64,000 bases of DNA from Microbacterium sp. SORGH_AS_0428. GTDB lineage: Bacteria > Actinomycetota > Actinomycetes > Actinomycetales > Microbacteriaceae. Of this stretch, positions 32,403 through 40,595 are shown piece by piece. Each line of letters starts with the position of its first letter. Positions within the stretch are counted from its first letter, which is position 1. The notes beneath the pieces are model-generated. The model was not told the DNA's origin, did not search any database, and saw only the letters and a list, made by a program, of their open reading frames with translations. Made by a program: the position numbers and the translations under genes. Location: contig NZ_JAVIZT010000001.1 of NCBI RefSeq assembly GCF_031453615.1, forward strand, positions 310,001 through 374,000. Direction: 5' to 3'.

Positions 32403-33438
32403 GTTCACTCCCCTACCCACCCGCTGGGTCGGTCCGCTACGTCTGAGCGGCGACGTCGTGGGAGAGCAGGAGGTTCCCCTCGCCACCTACGAGAGTCCCC
32501 TCTGGCCCTCCGTCGGGCGCGGTGCGCGCATCTCGCGCCTGATCGACGACGGCATCCGGGTGACGGTCGTGGACGAGCGGATGACGCGCTCCTCGCTGTT
32601 CACCGCCGTCGACGCCGCGACCGCCGTCCGCGCCGGACGCGACATCCGAGGCCGCTTCGCTGAGCTGGCAGCCACTGTGGCCGCCCAGAGCCGGCACGCC
32701 CGGCTGCTCGATGTCGACACCGAAGTCGTCGGCAACCTGCTCTTCGTGCGCTTCGCTCTGTCGACCGGCGATGCGTCGGGGCACAACATGGTGACGCTGG
32801 CTGCAGAGTCGCTCATGACGCAGATCCTGCAGTGGCATCCCGAGCTGGAGTACGGATCGATCTCCGGCAACTACTGCTCCGACAAGAAGGCGACCGCCGT
32901 CAACGGCATCCTCGGCCGGGGTCGCAATGTCGTCGCCGACATCCTCATCCCGGCAGAGCTCGTCCAGACGCAGCTACGCTCCACCGCGGCGCGGATCGTC
33001 GAGCTGAACACACGCAAGAACCTCGTCGGCTCCACGATCGCGGGAGCGCTGCGCTCGGCGAACGCGCACTACGCGAACATGCTGCTCGCGATCTTCCTCG
33101 CGACCGGTCAGGACGCGGCCAACATCGTCGAGGGCTCGCAGGGGATCACGTGGGCGGAGGTCCGCGGCGACGGCGACCTGTACTTCTCCTGCACGCTGCC
33201 CACGCTCATCGTGGGCACGGTCGGCAACGGCAAGGACCTCCCGCAGGTCGAGGAGGCGCTCACCCGCCTCGGATGCCGCGAGGAGCGCGAGTCGGGCGAG
33301 AACGCGCGGCGCCTGGCCGCCCTCGTGGCGGCGACCGTGCTCTGCGGCGAGCTCTCGCTGCTGGCCGCCCAGACCAACCCCGGAGAACTCATGACCTCCC
33401 ACCTCCAGCTGGAGCGCAACGGAAAGGCCACGCGATGA
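32392..33438 (+). CDS. hmgR: Hydroxymethylglutaryl-CoA reductase, class I (NADPH)
   Basis: HmgR reduces HMG-CoA to mevalonate in the step that commits carbon to isoprenoids. The 348-residue soluble protein has class I features: FALSTGDASGHNMVTLAAE, GNYCSDKKATAVNGI with the catalytic lysine, GQDAANIVEGSQGITWAE, and a C-terminal SHLQLERNGK containing the catalytic histidine. Class I is the type in eukaryotes, archaea and Streptomyces mevalonate clusters. The ATG has an AAGGAG site and overlaps fni by 11 bases. No membrane anchor is present. Confidence 0.95.
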   Translation: MTGEFTPLPTRWVGPLRLSGDVVGEQEVPLATYESPLWPSVGRGARISRLIDDGIRVTVVDERMTRSSLFTAVDAATAVRAGRDIRGRFAELAATVAAQSRHARLLDVDTEVVGNLLFVRFALSTGDASGHNMVTLAAESLMTQILQWHPELEYGSISGNYCSDKKATAVNGILGRGRNVVADILIPAELVQTQLRSTAARIVELNTRKNLVGSTIAGALRSANAHYANMLLAIFLATGQDAANIVEGSQGITWAEVRGDGDLYFSCTLPTLIVGTVGNGKDLPQVEEALTRLGCREERESGENARRLAALVAATVLCGELSLLAAQTNPGELMTSHLQLERNGKATR

Positions 33439-34601
33439 CCGCGCCCCTGATCGGTATCCACGACCTGGCGGTCGCCACCGCCGGCCACGTGCTGGAACTC
33501 GACGACCTCGCGGCGGCGACGGGCGTCGATCCGGGTAAGTTCCACATCGGGCTCGGCCAGGACCAGATGAGCGTTCCCGGCCCGGACGAGGACATCGTCA
33601 CGATGGGCGCGAGCGCGGCCCGGCGCATCATCGACCGGCACGGCGTCGACGGTATCCGCACGGTCTTCTTCGCGACCGAGTCCGGCGTCGACCAGTCCAA
33701 GTCGGCCGGCGTCTGGGTGCACGACCTGCTGGGTCTGCCCTCCACGAGCCGGGTCATCGAACTCAAGCAGGCCTGCTACTCCGCGACCGCCGCACTGCAG
33801 GCGGCTGCGGGGCTCGTCGCGCGCGAGCCAGGATCGAAGGTCCTCGTCATCGCGAGCGACATCGCGCGCTACGAGCTGGACTCCGCCGCCGAGCCGACAC
33901 AGGGCGCCGGAGCGGTCGCGATGCTGGTCACCGCGAATCCGGCGCTGCTGAGCATCGAGCCGGCAACCGGACTGCACACCGCCCACGTCGACGACTTCTG
34001 GCGCCCCAACGACAGCGTGACCGCCGTCGTCGACGGCAAGCTGTCCATCGACGCGTACCTCGACGGCTTCATCGGAGCGTGGGACGACTACCGCTCCCAT
34101 GGCGGGGTGGACGTCGATGAGATCGACGTCTTCACACACCACCAGCCCTTCACGCGGATGGCGGCCAAGGCGCATCGCCGTCTCGCCGAGCACCTGGGTA
34201 CGGAGCTTGCGGAGGACCGCTACCTGCGCTCCACCCTCTACAACCGGCGCATCGGCAACTCGTACACGGCGTCGCTGTACTTCGGGCTCGCCGCTCTGCT
34301 CGATGGAGACGACGACCTCAGCGGCAAGCGTGTGGGGATGTTCAGCTACGGCTCCGGCAGCGTCAGCGAGTTCTTCGCCGGCGTCGTGCAGCCCGGTTAC
34401 CGCGAGCACACCCGGGCCGACGAGACCGCGAAGCTGCTCGCTGCCCGTACGCGTGTGGACGTGCCCGCGTACCGTGCGCTGCACGCGGCGGCCCACCTCG
34501 GAAGTCGGCAGGACGTGACCGTACCGGCACAGTCCCCGTGGCCGTACCACTTCGCCGGCGTGCGGGGGCGCGCCCGCCAGTACTCCGCCGACCAGGCCTG
34601 A
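33435..34601 (+). CDS. hmgS: Hydroxymethylglutaryl-CoA synthase
   Basis: HmgS condenses acetyl-CoA and acetoacetyl-CoA to HMG-CoA. The 388-residue thiolase-fold enzyme has the catalytic triad of the family: Glu82 in FATESGVDQSK, Cys114 in ELKQACYSATAAL and a histidine at 235/236 in FTHHQPF. It closes the mevalonate operon and overlaps hmgR by four bases. A large stem-loop follows its stop and separates it from the convergent MBL-Rieske gene. A dedicated acetoacetyl-CoA synthase or thiolase gene is not in the window. Confidence 0.95.
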   Translation: MTAPLIGIHDLAVATAGHVLELDDLAAATGVDPGKFHIGLGQDQMSVPGPDEDIVTMGASAARRIIDRHGVDGIRTVFFATESGVDQSKSAGVWVHDLLGLPSTSRVIELKQACYSATAALQAAAGLVAREPGSKVLVIASDIARYELDSAAEPTQGAGAVAMLVTANPALLSIEPATGLHTAHVDDFWRPNDSVTAVVDGKLSIDAYLDGFIGAWDDYRSHGGVDVDEIDVFTHHQPFTRMAAKAHRRLAEHLGTELAEDRYLRSTLYNRRIGNSYTASLYFGLAALLDGDDDLSGKRVGMFSYGSGSVSEFFAGVVQPGYREHTRADETAKLLAARTRVDVPAYRALHAAAHLGSRQDVTVPAQSPWPYHFAGVRGRARQYSADQA

Positions 34602-34618
34602 GCACCCGCTGCGAGATG

Positions 34619-34668
34619 GCCTCGCTCGCCGGCCGGGCAGCCGGCTCCGGCCGACGAGCGGGCGAGGC
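34619..34668. terminator. Bidirectional stem-loop terminator after hmgS
   Basis: GCCTCGC (34619-34625) pairs with GCGAGGC (34662-34668), with inner pairing CGGCCGG/CCGGCCG. It sits between the convergent ends of hmgS (34601) and the MBL-Rieske gene (34684) and can serve both strands. No T-tract is seen. Confidence 0.6.
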
Positions 34669-34683
34669 GGTACGCGCCCCGGG

Positions 34684-36243
34684 TCAGACGCCGGAGGCGA
34701 CCTCGGCGGTGGCGTGCGACGCGCGGATCGGGTGCCCCTGCGTCGTCAGGCAGCGCCCGCTCGTGAGGTCCCACTTCCAGTCGTGCAGGCTGCACGTGAG
34801 CACGCCGTCCTCGATCTTGCCGGTCTTCGTGAGATCCGCGCGCAGGTGAGGACAGCGGCGCTGCACCACCCAGTCGCCCAGCTGGGCGTCCTCGGTCTGA
34901 TCGGACTGCTCGGCGTACCAGTTCTCGACGTACTCGATGCGGTCACGTGAGAGGCACTTGAGGAATGTCGTGAGGAACTCGTTGAACTTGCCGCTGCGTC
35001 CGACCTCGAACTGCATCGACAGGAAGATCGAGTTCGACCAGTCGATCTCGTGGTCGGCGATGTTCGTCGACACGAGGTCGGCCGGGATCGTGTACCAGTA
35101 GATGCACTCCTCCCCCGCGTACTCGCGAACCTTCGCCTTCGGGAAGTCCACCACCATGTCCAGATCGCCGATGCGGAATCGGACGTTGCCTCCCACGCCG
35201 TTGCGGATCGTGCGGGCTCTGCGCAGGAGCGGTTCCCACCACTCCTTGATGGCGGCCAACATCTCGGCCGGCGGCAGCACCGCGGCGCGGCTCGCCTCCT
35301 CGTCGCGGATCTCCTGTTGACGACTGTCGCGCTGCTGGGCGAGGTAGGCCCACTTGTCGGCGAACATGCGCTCGATCTCGGCCTCGGTGTAGAGGGTCTG
35401 GGTGACCTCGATCGCCCCGTCATTCAGGTCGACCTGCGTGCCGGGGACGAACAGGTAGCCCTTCTGCTCGGGGCGGAGCTCAGCCATGTGCGCCAGGAAC
35501 TCGCTCTGGTCGGTGAAGATCGAGTCGTTCTCGAGACCGAGCCCGTTGTAGCGGAACAGCTCCTCGCGCAGGAACATCGGCGGTCCGGCCATCGGGAACA
35601 CGTGCTCCGCGTCGACCTTCTCGATGTAGTACATCGCGCGCTTGTTCTGAGCGTCGCGCTTGAGCTTCGCGAAGTTCTGTTTCGCGTCCTGCGGCAGGTC
35701 GTAGACCATCGGCCACCAGATCGCTCCCGAGACCTGTGTGAAGTACGCATCGGGCTTGGAGAACGCCAGCAGCTTCTCGAGATCAAGAGGGTGCGAGTCG
35801 TTCTGGTTCAGCACGGAGGCGGATCCGTCGTCGACGCTCAACGACGAGTCCCCGATGGGGCCGTCGCTCGGCGCGCGCAGCGGGGTCACCATGACCGAGA
35901 GCTTGCCGTACTGCAGCGGAACGCCGGACTGCGTGTAGACGATGTTCTCGTAGCCGAGAGCGCGCAGATCCTGCTCCAGATCGTCCGTCGGGTAGTCGGG
36001 CAGGAGTACGGGGATGTCCGAGCGCACGTACCGCTGAAGCAGCCGCGGGTCGAAGTGATCGCGATGACGATGCGAGATGTAGAGGAAGTCCGCCTTCCCG
36101 AAGCGCTCCCAATCGAGCCCCCGGTTGTCGGGGAACGGGAACCACGACCCGAAGAACGAGGGGCCGATGACCGGATCGCAGAGGATGCTGCCGCCCGCCG
36201 TCTCGATGAACATGCCCGCGTGGCCGAGACCCGTGATGCGCAT
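34684..36243 (-). CDS. Metallo-beta-lactamase fold protein with C-terminal Rieske domain
   Basis: This 519-residue protein has an N-terminal metallo-beta-lactamase (UlaG-like) domain with the metal motif SHRHRDHFD (His58, His60, Asp62, His63). A long middle region follows, then a C-terminal Rieske [2Fe-2S] domain with CPH (Cys464, His466) and CSLH (Cys484, His487). The combination recalls CMP-N-acetylneuraminate hydroxylase-like proteins, in which the two domains occur in the opposite order. The substrate cannot be told from sequence; an oxygenase-type or redox hydrolase role is only an inference. It is convergent with the mevalonate operon. An AAAGGA site precedes the ATG, and a TAGACT -10-like hexamer lies about 25 bases upstream. 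Confidence 0.85.
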   Translation of the reverse strand: MRITGLGHAGMFIETAGGSILCDPVIGPSFFGSWFPFPDNRGLDWERFGKADFLYISHRHRDHFDPRLLQRYVRSDIPVLLPDYPTDDLEQDLRALGYENIVYTQSGVPLQYGKLSVMVTPLRAPSDGPIGDSSLSVDDGSASVLNQNDSHPLDLEKLLAFSKPDAYFTQVSGAIWWPMVYDLPQDAKQNFAKLKRDAQNKRAMYYIEKVDAEHVFPMAGPPMFLREELFRYNGLGLENDSIFTDQSEFLAHMAELRPEQKGYLFVPGTQVDLNDGAIEVTQTLYTEAEIERMFADKWAYLAQQRDSRQQEIRDEEASRAAVLPPAEMLAAIKEWWEPLLRRARTIRNGVGGNVRFRIGDLDMVVDFPKAKVREYAGEECIYWYTIPADLVSTNIADHEIDWSNSIFLSMQFEVGRSGKFNEFLTTFLKCLSRDRIEYVENWYAEQSDQTEDAQLGDWVVQRRCPHLRADLTKTGKIEDGVLTCSLHDWKWDLTSGRCLTTQGHPIRASHATAEVASGV

Positions 36244-36342
36244 AGAAGAGTCCTTTCCGCGTTCGAGTCTAGGCAGCGGCGGCTGTGTGTCCCGTCCGCA
36301 CCGCCGACACCCGGGGTCGTGTATCGGTCGGCAGCCCGCCCG

Positions 36343-36753
36343 TCAGGCCGAGCGGGCGATGCGCGCGAGCACGCCGTGGACGAAAGACCCGGCCTCGTCG
36401 GTCGAGTACTCCTTCGCGAGCTCCACGGCTTCATCGATGGCGACGGCGACCGGTACCTCGTCGTTGAAGACGGCCTCCCAGACACCGATGCGCAACACCG
36501 CACGGTCGACCGCCGGCATCCGCTCGATCTTCCAATCGCGGGCGTGCGTGACGATCTGCTCGTCGATCTCGTCTCGGTGATCGATGACACCGTCGACGAT
36601 GTCACGCGCGTACAACCAGGAGCTCTGACGATTGGGTTCTCCCGCGGCGCGGGAGGCCTCTGCGGCGAGGATGGCCGCAGGATCTTCGCCGCGGACGTCG
36701 GCCTGGAAAAGGATGTCGAGGGCGCGCTTGCGCGCCTTGCTACGAGCGCTCAC
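36343..36753 (-). CDS. nusB: Transcription antitermination protein NusB
   Basis: NusB binds boxA RNA with NusE (S10) to promote antitermination on rRNA operons. The 136-residue all-alpha protein has the family opening SARSKARKRALDILFQAD and the C-terminal VAIDEAVELAKEYSTDEAGSFVHGVL. The GTG start follows the efp stop after three bases. efp-nusB is a conserved actinobacterial pair. In many relatives pyrR lies nearby, whereas here the mevalonate/Rieske segment intervenes. Confidence 0.96.
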   Translation of the reverse strand: MSARSKARKRALDILFQADVRGEDPAAILAAEASRAAGEPNRQSSWLYARDIVDGVIDHRDEIDEQIVTHARDWKIERMPAVDRAVLRIGVWEAVFNDEVPVAVAIDEAVELAKEYSTDEAGSFVHGVLARIARSA

Positions 36754-36756
36754 CCG

Positions 36757-37317
36757 TCAGCTGACGCGACCGAGGTAGTCGCCCGTACGCGTGTCGACCT
36801 TGACCTTCGTACCCGTCTCGACGAACAGAGGGACCTGGATCTCGTGGCCGGTCTCCACCGTCGCCGGCTTCGTGCCGGCCGACGAGCGATCGCCCTGCAG
36901 ACCGGGCTCGGTGTAGGTGATCTCCAGCACGACGGAGGCCGGCAGCTCGATGTAGAGCGGGTTTCCGTCGTGCAGAGCGATCTGCACCTGCTGGTTCTCG
37001 AGCAGGTAGTTCGCCGCGTCGCCGACCGTCGCCGCGCCCACCGTGATCTGGTCGTAGTCGGCGACGTCCATGAAGACGAAGCCCTCACCGTCGTTGTAGA
37101 GGTACGTGAAGTCGCGGCGGTCGACGTTCTGGATGTCGACCTTCGCCCCGGCGTTGAACGTCTTGTCGACGACCTTGCCGGTCATGACGCTCTTCAGCTT
37201 GGTGCGAACGAACGCACCGCCCTTGCCGGGCTTGACGTGCTGGAACTCCACGACGTTCCACAGCTGTCCGTCGATGCTGAGGACGACGCCGTTCTTGATG
37301 TCTGCGGTAGATGCCAT
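36757..37317 (-). CDS. efp: Elongation factor P
   Basis: EF-P relieves ribosome stalling at polyproline stretches. The 186-residue three-domain protein has the domain I loop [16 protein letters not shown], in which Lys32 is the tip residue that contacts the P-site tRNA. Pro-Gly-Lys-Gly-Gly-Ala is the usual actinobacterial loop, thought to work unmodified or with unknown modification, and no EpmA-like gene is seen. Domain III carries GDYLGRV. The ATG at 37317 lacks an obvious Shine-Dalgarno. A TAAGAT hexamer lies about 68 bases upstream. Confidence 0.97.
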   Translation of the reverse strand: MASTADIKNGVVLSIDGQLWNVVEFQHVKPGKGGAFVRTKLKSVMTGKVVDKTFNAGAKVDIQNVDRRDFTYLYNDGEGFVFMDVADYDQITVGAATVGDAANYLLENQQVQIALHDGNPLYIELPASVVLEITYTEPGLQGDRSSAGTKPATVETGHEIQVPLFVETGTKVKVDTRTGDYLGRVS

Positions 37318-37384
37318 GGGGGTGGAGGTTCCGTTCGTCGTGAGATCTGCGGGCGCGTCGCGACAGGCGAGGGCCCAGCTACCC

Positions 37385-37390
37385 ATCTTA
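37385..37390 (-). promoter_or_regulatory. Possible -10 hexamer (TAAGAT) for efp-nusB
   Basis: TAAGAT on the minus strand lies in the 133-base gap between the hydroxyacyl-CoA dehydrogenase and efp, giving a leader of about 60 bases. The rest of the gap shows no feature I can name. Confidence 0.4.
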
Positions 37391-37450
37391 CGGGATCGTC
37401 ACCGGCCCCGCCGGGCGCCCGAACGCGCCACGGCAGGGCCGGCAGCAGGG

Positions 37451-38305
37451 TCACGCGTACCGGTAGAAGCCCTCGCCGGTCGCGACGCCCAGCTTGCCCT
37501 GGTCGATGTAGTTCTCCTTCAACCAGGCGGCCAGCGCCTGATCCCCCGTGCTGGAGTGCGTGAGGATGTTGTACGGGGTGTTCAGACCGATGACGTCGAG
37601 CATCTGAAGCGGGCCCATCGGGGCGCCCGTGGCGATGCGCCATGTCTTGTCGATGTCGGCGACGGACGCGTATCCGCCCGCGGCGAGTCCCATGCCGGCG
37701 TTGAGCAGCGGGACGAGGAGCGAGTTGAGCACGTAGCCCGCCTTCTCCTTGCGGATGGCGATCGGCACCATGCCGATCGCTTCGGCGAAGTGCATGACCG
37801 CGTCGAAGACCTCGGGGGCCGTGCGCTCGGTTCCCATCACCTCGCCGGTGTTGAACTTCCACACGCGATTGGCGAAGTGGAGAGCGAGGAAGCGATCGGG
37901 CCGGCCCGTGAAGTCGACGATGTCCGACGGCAGAAGCGTCGACGAGTTGGTCGCGAAGATCGTGTCCTGACCCGCGAGCTCAGCGAGCTGCGCGTACACC
38001 TCGCGCTTCAGATCGAGCACCTCGGGAACAGCCTCGATCACGAGGTCGACCTTCGCCGCATCGGCGAGGCTGGTGGTGAGCGTCACGCGCGCCAGCGCAT
38101 CCTCGACACGCGTTCCCTCGGCAGCACCGGGCACCTCCGCGCGATAGGTGGCGGCCAGGCGCTCGAAACGCTCGCGCGCACCGGCGAGGGCGCGCTCATC
38201 GATGTCGTACGCGACGACGGGGAATCCGCTGTACGCACTCTGAAAGGCGATCTGCGATCCCAGAACACCTGTTCCGAGAACCGCGACGGTCGTGATGTCG
38301 GTCAT
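37451..38305 (-). CDS. 3-hydroxyacyl-CoA dehydrogenase
   Basis: This 284-residue NAD-dependent enzyme belongs to the 3-hydroxyacyl/3-hydroxybutyryl-CoA dehydrogenase family. It has the Rossmann loop VLGTGVLGSQIA at the N-terminus, the motif VIEAVPE, the catalytic Ser/His region TNSSTLLPS and ALHFANRVWK, and a C-terminal dimerisation domain. Its direction in vivo (short-chain fatty acid oxidation or 3-hydroxybutyryl-CoA use) cannot be set from sequence. It follows a TetR-type regulator on the same strand after 33 bases, and a good AGGAAGAG site precedes the ATG, so the pair is probably one regulated operon. Confidence 0.93.
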   Translation of the reverse strand: MTDITTVAVLGTGVLGSQIAFQSAYSGFPVVAYDIDERALAGARERFERLAATYRAEVPGAAEGTRVEDALARVTLTTSLADAAKVDLVIEAVPEVLDLKREVYAQLAELAGQDTIFATNSSTLLPSDIVDFTGRPDRFLALHFANRVWKFNTGEVMGTERTAPEVFDAVMHFAEAIGMVPIAIRKEKAGYVLNSLLVPLLNAGMGLAAGGYASVADIDKTWRIATGAPMGPLQMLDVIGLNTPYNILTHSSTGDQALAAWLKENYIDQGKLGVATGEGFYRYA

Positions 38306-38338
38306 GATCTCTTCCTTCTGACGGGGGTCCCCCGTCGC

Positions 38339-38962
38339 TCAATTCGCGGTCGGGTCGGCCGCGGTATCAGCGGCGCCGGCACGGTAGCCGGCGACGATCT
38401 GCGCGATCTGCACAGGCAGATCGGTGGTGTCGAACCCCTGTTCATCCCGGGGCCGGACGAGCACGATGTGCGCGCATGCGAAGATCGCGCGGGCCGCAGT
38501 GCGCGCGGGGACGGTCAGCCGACCGCCCGTCAGGATCCGTGCGATGCCGTCCTCCAGCTCGGCGACCACAGCCAGGCCGTCCGCGCGGAACGGCTCGTGC
38601 GCATCGCCGAACATGAGCTCGCGCTGGTACACCGCCGCATCCGCGGTGCGGCGCGCGGCCGTTTCGAAGAGCGGGGTCAGGGCGGCATGAACGGCTTCAG
38701 CCGCGTCCGGAATCGACCGGGCGGCCTCCAGCCCGCGGTGCACGGCTCGGCGGACGTCCTCGTTGCGCACCATGAGCAGCAGTTCCGCCTTGGTGGCGGC
38801 GTAGCGGAACACGGTCCCCGCGGCCACATCCGCGCGATCCGCCACCTGCTGCGTCGTCACACGCGCGTAGCCGAACTCGTCGAACAGATCACGCGCGGCA
38901 GCGAAGATCCGCTCCCGCTTCAGCTGCTTCGCGCGCTCGCGGCGCCCTGCATCGTCCGACAC
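38339..38962 (-). CDS. TetR family transcriptional regulator
   Basis: This 207-residue protein has a TetR-type helix-turn-helix at residues about 15-60 (RIFAAARDLFDEFGYARVTTQQVADRAD split over two helices, then GTVFRYAATKAELL) and an all-alpha C-terminal ligand domain. It is read first in a two-gene operon with a 3-hydroxyacyl-CoA dehydrogenase. Two similar inverted repeats lie immediately upstream of its GTG, so autorepression with an acyl-CoA-like effector is a reasonable inference. The specific ligand is unknown. Confidence 0.9.
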   Translation of the reverse strand: MSDDAGRRERAKQLKRERIFAAARDLFDEFGYARVTTQQVADRADVAAGTVFRYAATKAELLLMVRNEDVRRAVHRGLEAARSIPDAAEAVHAALTPLFETAARRTADAAVYQRELMFGDAHEPFRADGLAVVAELEDGIARILTGGRLTVPARTAARAIFACAHIVLVRPRDEQGFDTTDLPVQIAQIVAGYRAGAADTAADPTAN

Positions 38963-38965
38963 AAA

Positions 38966-38994
38966 TGAGTCAACTCAACAATGAGTCCACTCAT
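38966..38994. promoter_or_regulatory. Tandem operator for the TetR regulator
   Basis: Two inverted repeats, TGAGTCAACTCA (38966-38977) and ATGAGTCCACTCAT (38981-38994), share the form TGAGT-NN-ACTCA with centres 16 bases apart. They begin three bases upstream of the regulator GTG and would cover its promoter. The matching half-sites suggest two dimers binding side by side. Confidence 0.7.
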
Positions 38995-39015
38995 TCCCGT
39001 TTCGGGGAAGATCGC

Positions 39016-39474
39016 TCAGCCGTCGGCCTGGCCGGCGATCACCCGGATGAGGCGATCCACGGCCGTGGCGTAGCCCTGCACGCCCTCGCCGACGACGTGG
39101 ACGATCGCGACGTCGCGCACGTACGAGTGATGCCGGAACTCCTCACGAGCGGTGACATCGGAGATGTGCACCTCCGCGACCGGGAGCGAGACACCGCTGA
39201 GCGCATCACGAAGCACGACGGAGGTGTGGGTGAGACCGCCCGGGTTGATCACGATCCCCGCGCAGTCCTCGCGCGCGGCATGGATCTCGTCGAGCAGGAC
39301 GCCCTCGTGATTGCTCTGCACGGCCCGCATCTGGAAGCCGTGCGCAGCAGCGGCTTCCGACGCGATGCGCTCGACATCCGCGAGCGTCGCCGTCCCGTAG
39401 ATGCCGGGCTCGCGCGTCCCGAGCAGATTCAGATTCGGGCCGTTGACGAGCAGGAGGCGACGTGCGGTGGTCAC
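39016..39474 (-). CDS. aroQ: 3-dehydroquinate dehydratase, type II
   Basis: AroQ dehydrates 3-dehydroquinate to 3-dehydroshikimate. The 152-residue protein is of the dodecameric type II class, with LLLVNGPNLNLLGTREP at the N-terminus (catalytic Tyr region just after, at IYG), NPGGLTHTSVVLRDAL and EVHISD. It follows aroB by 38 bases but has its own TAGCGT hexamer six bases before the GTG, so it may be transcribed alone as a leaderless mRNA as well as with the aro genes. Confidence 0.96.
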   Translation of the reverse strand: MTTARRLLLVNGPNLNLLGTREPGIYGTATLADVERIASEAAAAHGFQMRAVQSNHEGVLLDEIHAAREDCAGIVINPGGLTHTSVVLRDALSGVSLPVAEVHISDVTAREEFRHHSYVRDVAIVHVVGEGVQGYATAVDRLIRVIAGQADG

Positions 39475-39480
39475 GCTCGC

Positions 39481-39486
39481 ACGCTA
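39481..39486 (-). promoter_or_regulatory. Probable -10 hexamer (TAGCGT) for aroQ
   Basis: TAGCGT on the minus strand ends six bases before the aroQ GTG, with no Shine-Dalgarno, in the aroB-aroQ gap. Confidence 0.5.
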
Positions 39487-39512
39487 CCAGGAGCGCGGGT
39501 CGGCCGCCGCCT

Positions 39513-40595
39513 TCAGCCCGCGACCTCCTGATACGCCGCGAACAGCAGTGATTCGTCGGGAGCCTGCAGCACGGTCGGGCGCGCGATGTCGTCCAGCACG
39601 ATGAAGCGCAGCATGCCGCCACGGGACTTCTTGTCGCGCTGCATCGTCGCCAGCAGTTGCGGCCAGGCCCCGGCGCGATAGCTCGTGGGGAGTCCGAGCG
39701 ACTCGAGGATCTCGCGATGACGCACCGCAGCCGCATCCGGCAGCCGCCCCGCCAGACGCGAGAGCTCGGCGGCGTACACCATGCCGATGGAGATGGCGGC
39801 GCCATGGCGCCAGCGGTAGCGCTCCGCGTGCTCGATCGCGTGGCCGAGCGTGTGGCCGTAGTTGAGGATCTCCCGCAGCCCCGCCTCGCGGAAGTCCTCG
39901 CCCACGACGCGCGCCTTCATGTCGATCGCGAGCTCGAGACAGCGGCGGAAGGACTCGGACGAGGGGTCCACGATCGACTGCGGCTCCGCTTCGATGCGGT
40001 CGAGGATCTCGGGCGCCCAGATGAAGCCCGCCTTGACCACCTCGGCGAAGCCTGCGGTCGCCTCGTTCTGTGACAGTCCGTCGAGCATCGACAGGTCGCA
40101 GACGACGGCCCGCGGCGCCCAGAAGGCGCCCACGAGGTTCTTGCCCTCCGCGGTGTTGATCCCGGTCTTGCCGCCGACGGCGGCGTCGACCATGCCGAGC
40201 ACGGTCGTCGGGACCTGCACCACCTGGATGCCGCGCAGCCAGGTGGCGGCGACGAAACCTGCGAGGTCCGTCACCGCTCCCCCGCCGAACCCGACGACCG
40301 CATCCGTGCGCGTGAAGTCCGCCTGGCCCATGACCTGCCAGCAGAACGCGGCGACCTCGACGCGCTTGCCCTGCTCGGCGTCGGGGATCTCCGCAAGGAG
40401 CACGTCGCGCCCTCCCTCGGCCATCAGTCGCTCCCGCAGCGATGCCGCTGCAGCCCCCAGCGTGGGCGGATGGACGACGAGCACCTTGCGCACGGACGGA
40501 GCCAGCGCCTCCCCGACACGGTCGAGGATGTCGCGCCCGAGGTGGATCGTGTAGCCGTTGTCGCCGGCCACGGTGATCTCGGTCGTCTCGGTCAT
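39513..40595 (-). CDS. aroB: 3-dehydroquinate synthase
   Basis: AroB turns DAHP into 3-dehydroquinate, the second shikimate step, using NAD and a metal. The 360-residue enzyme has GGGAVTDLAGFVAAT, VPTTVLGMVDAAVGGKTGIN (NAD and substrate binding) and the metal ligands in NYGHTLGHAIE. I use the ATG at 40595, which overlaps the aroK stop by four bases (ATGA), rather than a start 11 codons earlier. Shikimate genes for DAHP synthase and EPSP synthase are not in the window. Confidence 0.97.
   Translation of the reverse strand: MTETTEITVAGDNGYTIHLGRDILDRVGEALAPSVRKVLVVHPPTLGAAAASLRERLMAEGGRDVLLAEIPDAEQGKRVEVAAFCWQVMGQADFTRTDAVVGFGGGAVTDLAGFVAATWLRGIQVVQVPTTVLGMVDAAVGGKTGINTAEGKNLVGAFWAPRAVVCDLSMLDGLSQNEATAGFAEVVKAGFIWAPEILDRIEAEPQSIVDPSSESFRRCLELAIDMKARVVGEDFREAGLREILNYGHTLGHAIEHAERYRWRHGAAISIGMVYAAELSRLAGRLPDAAAVRHREILESLGLPTSYRAGAWPQLLATMQRDKKSRGGMLRFIVLDDIARPTVLQAPDESLLFAAYQEVAG

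Noticed and set aside
36258..36275. A GTTCGAGTC sequence resembling a tRNA T-arm.
   Set aside because: There is no matching acceptor stem, anticodon arm or CCA context, and it lies in a promoter region upstream of the MBL-Rieske gene.
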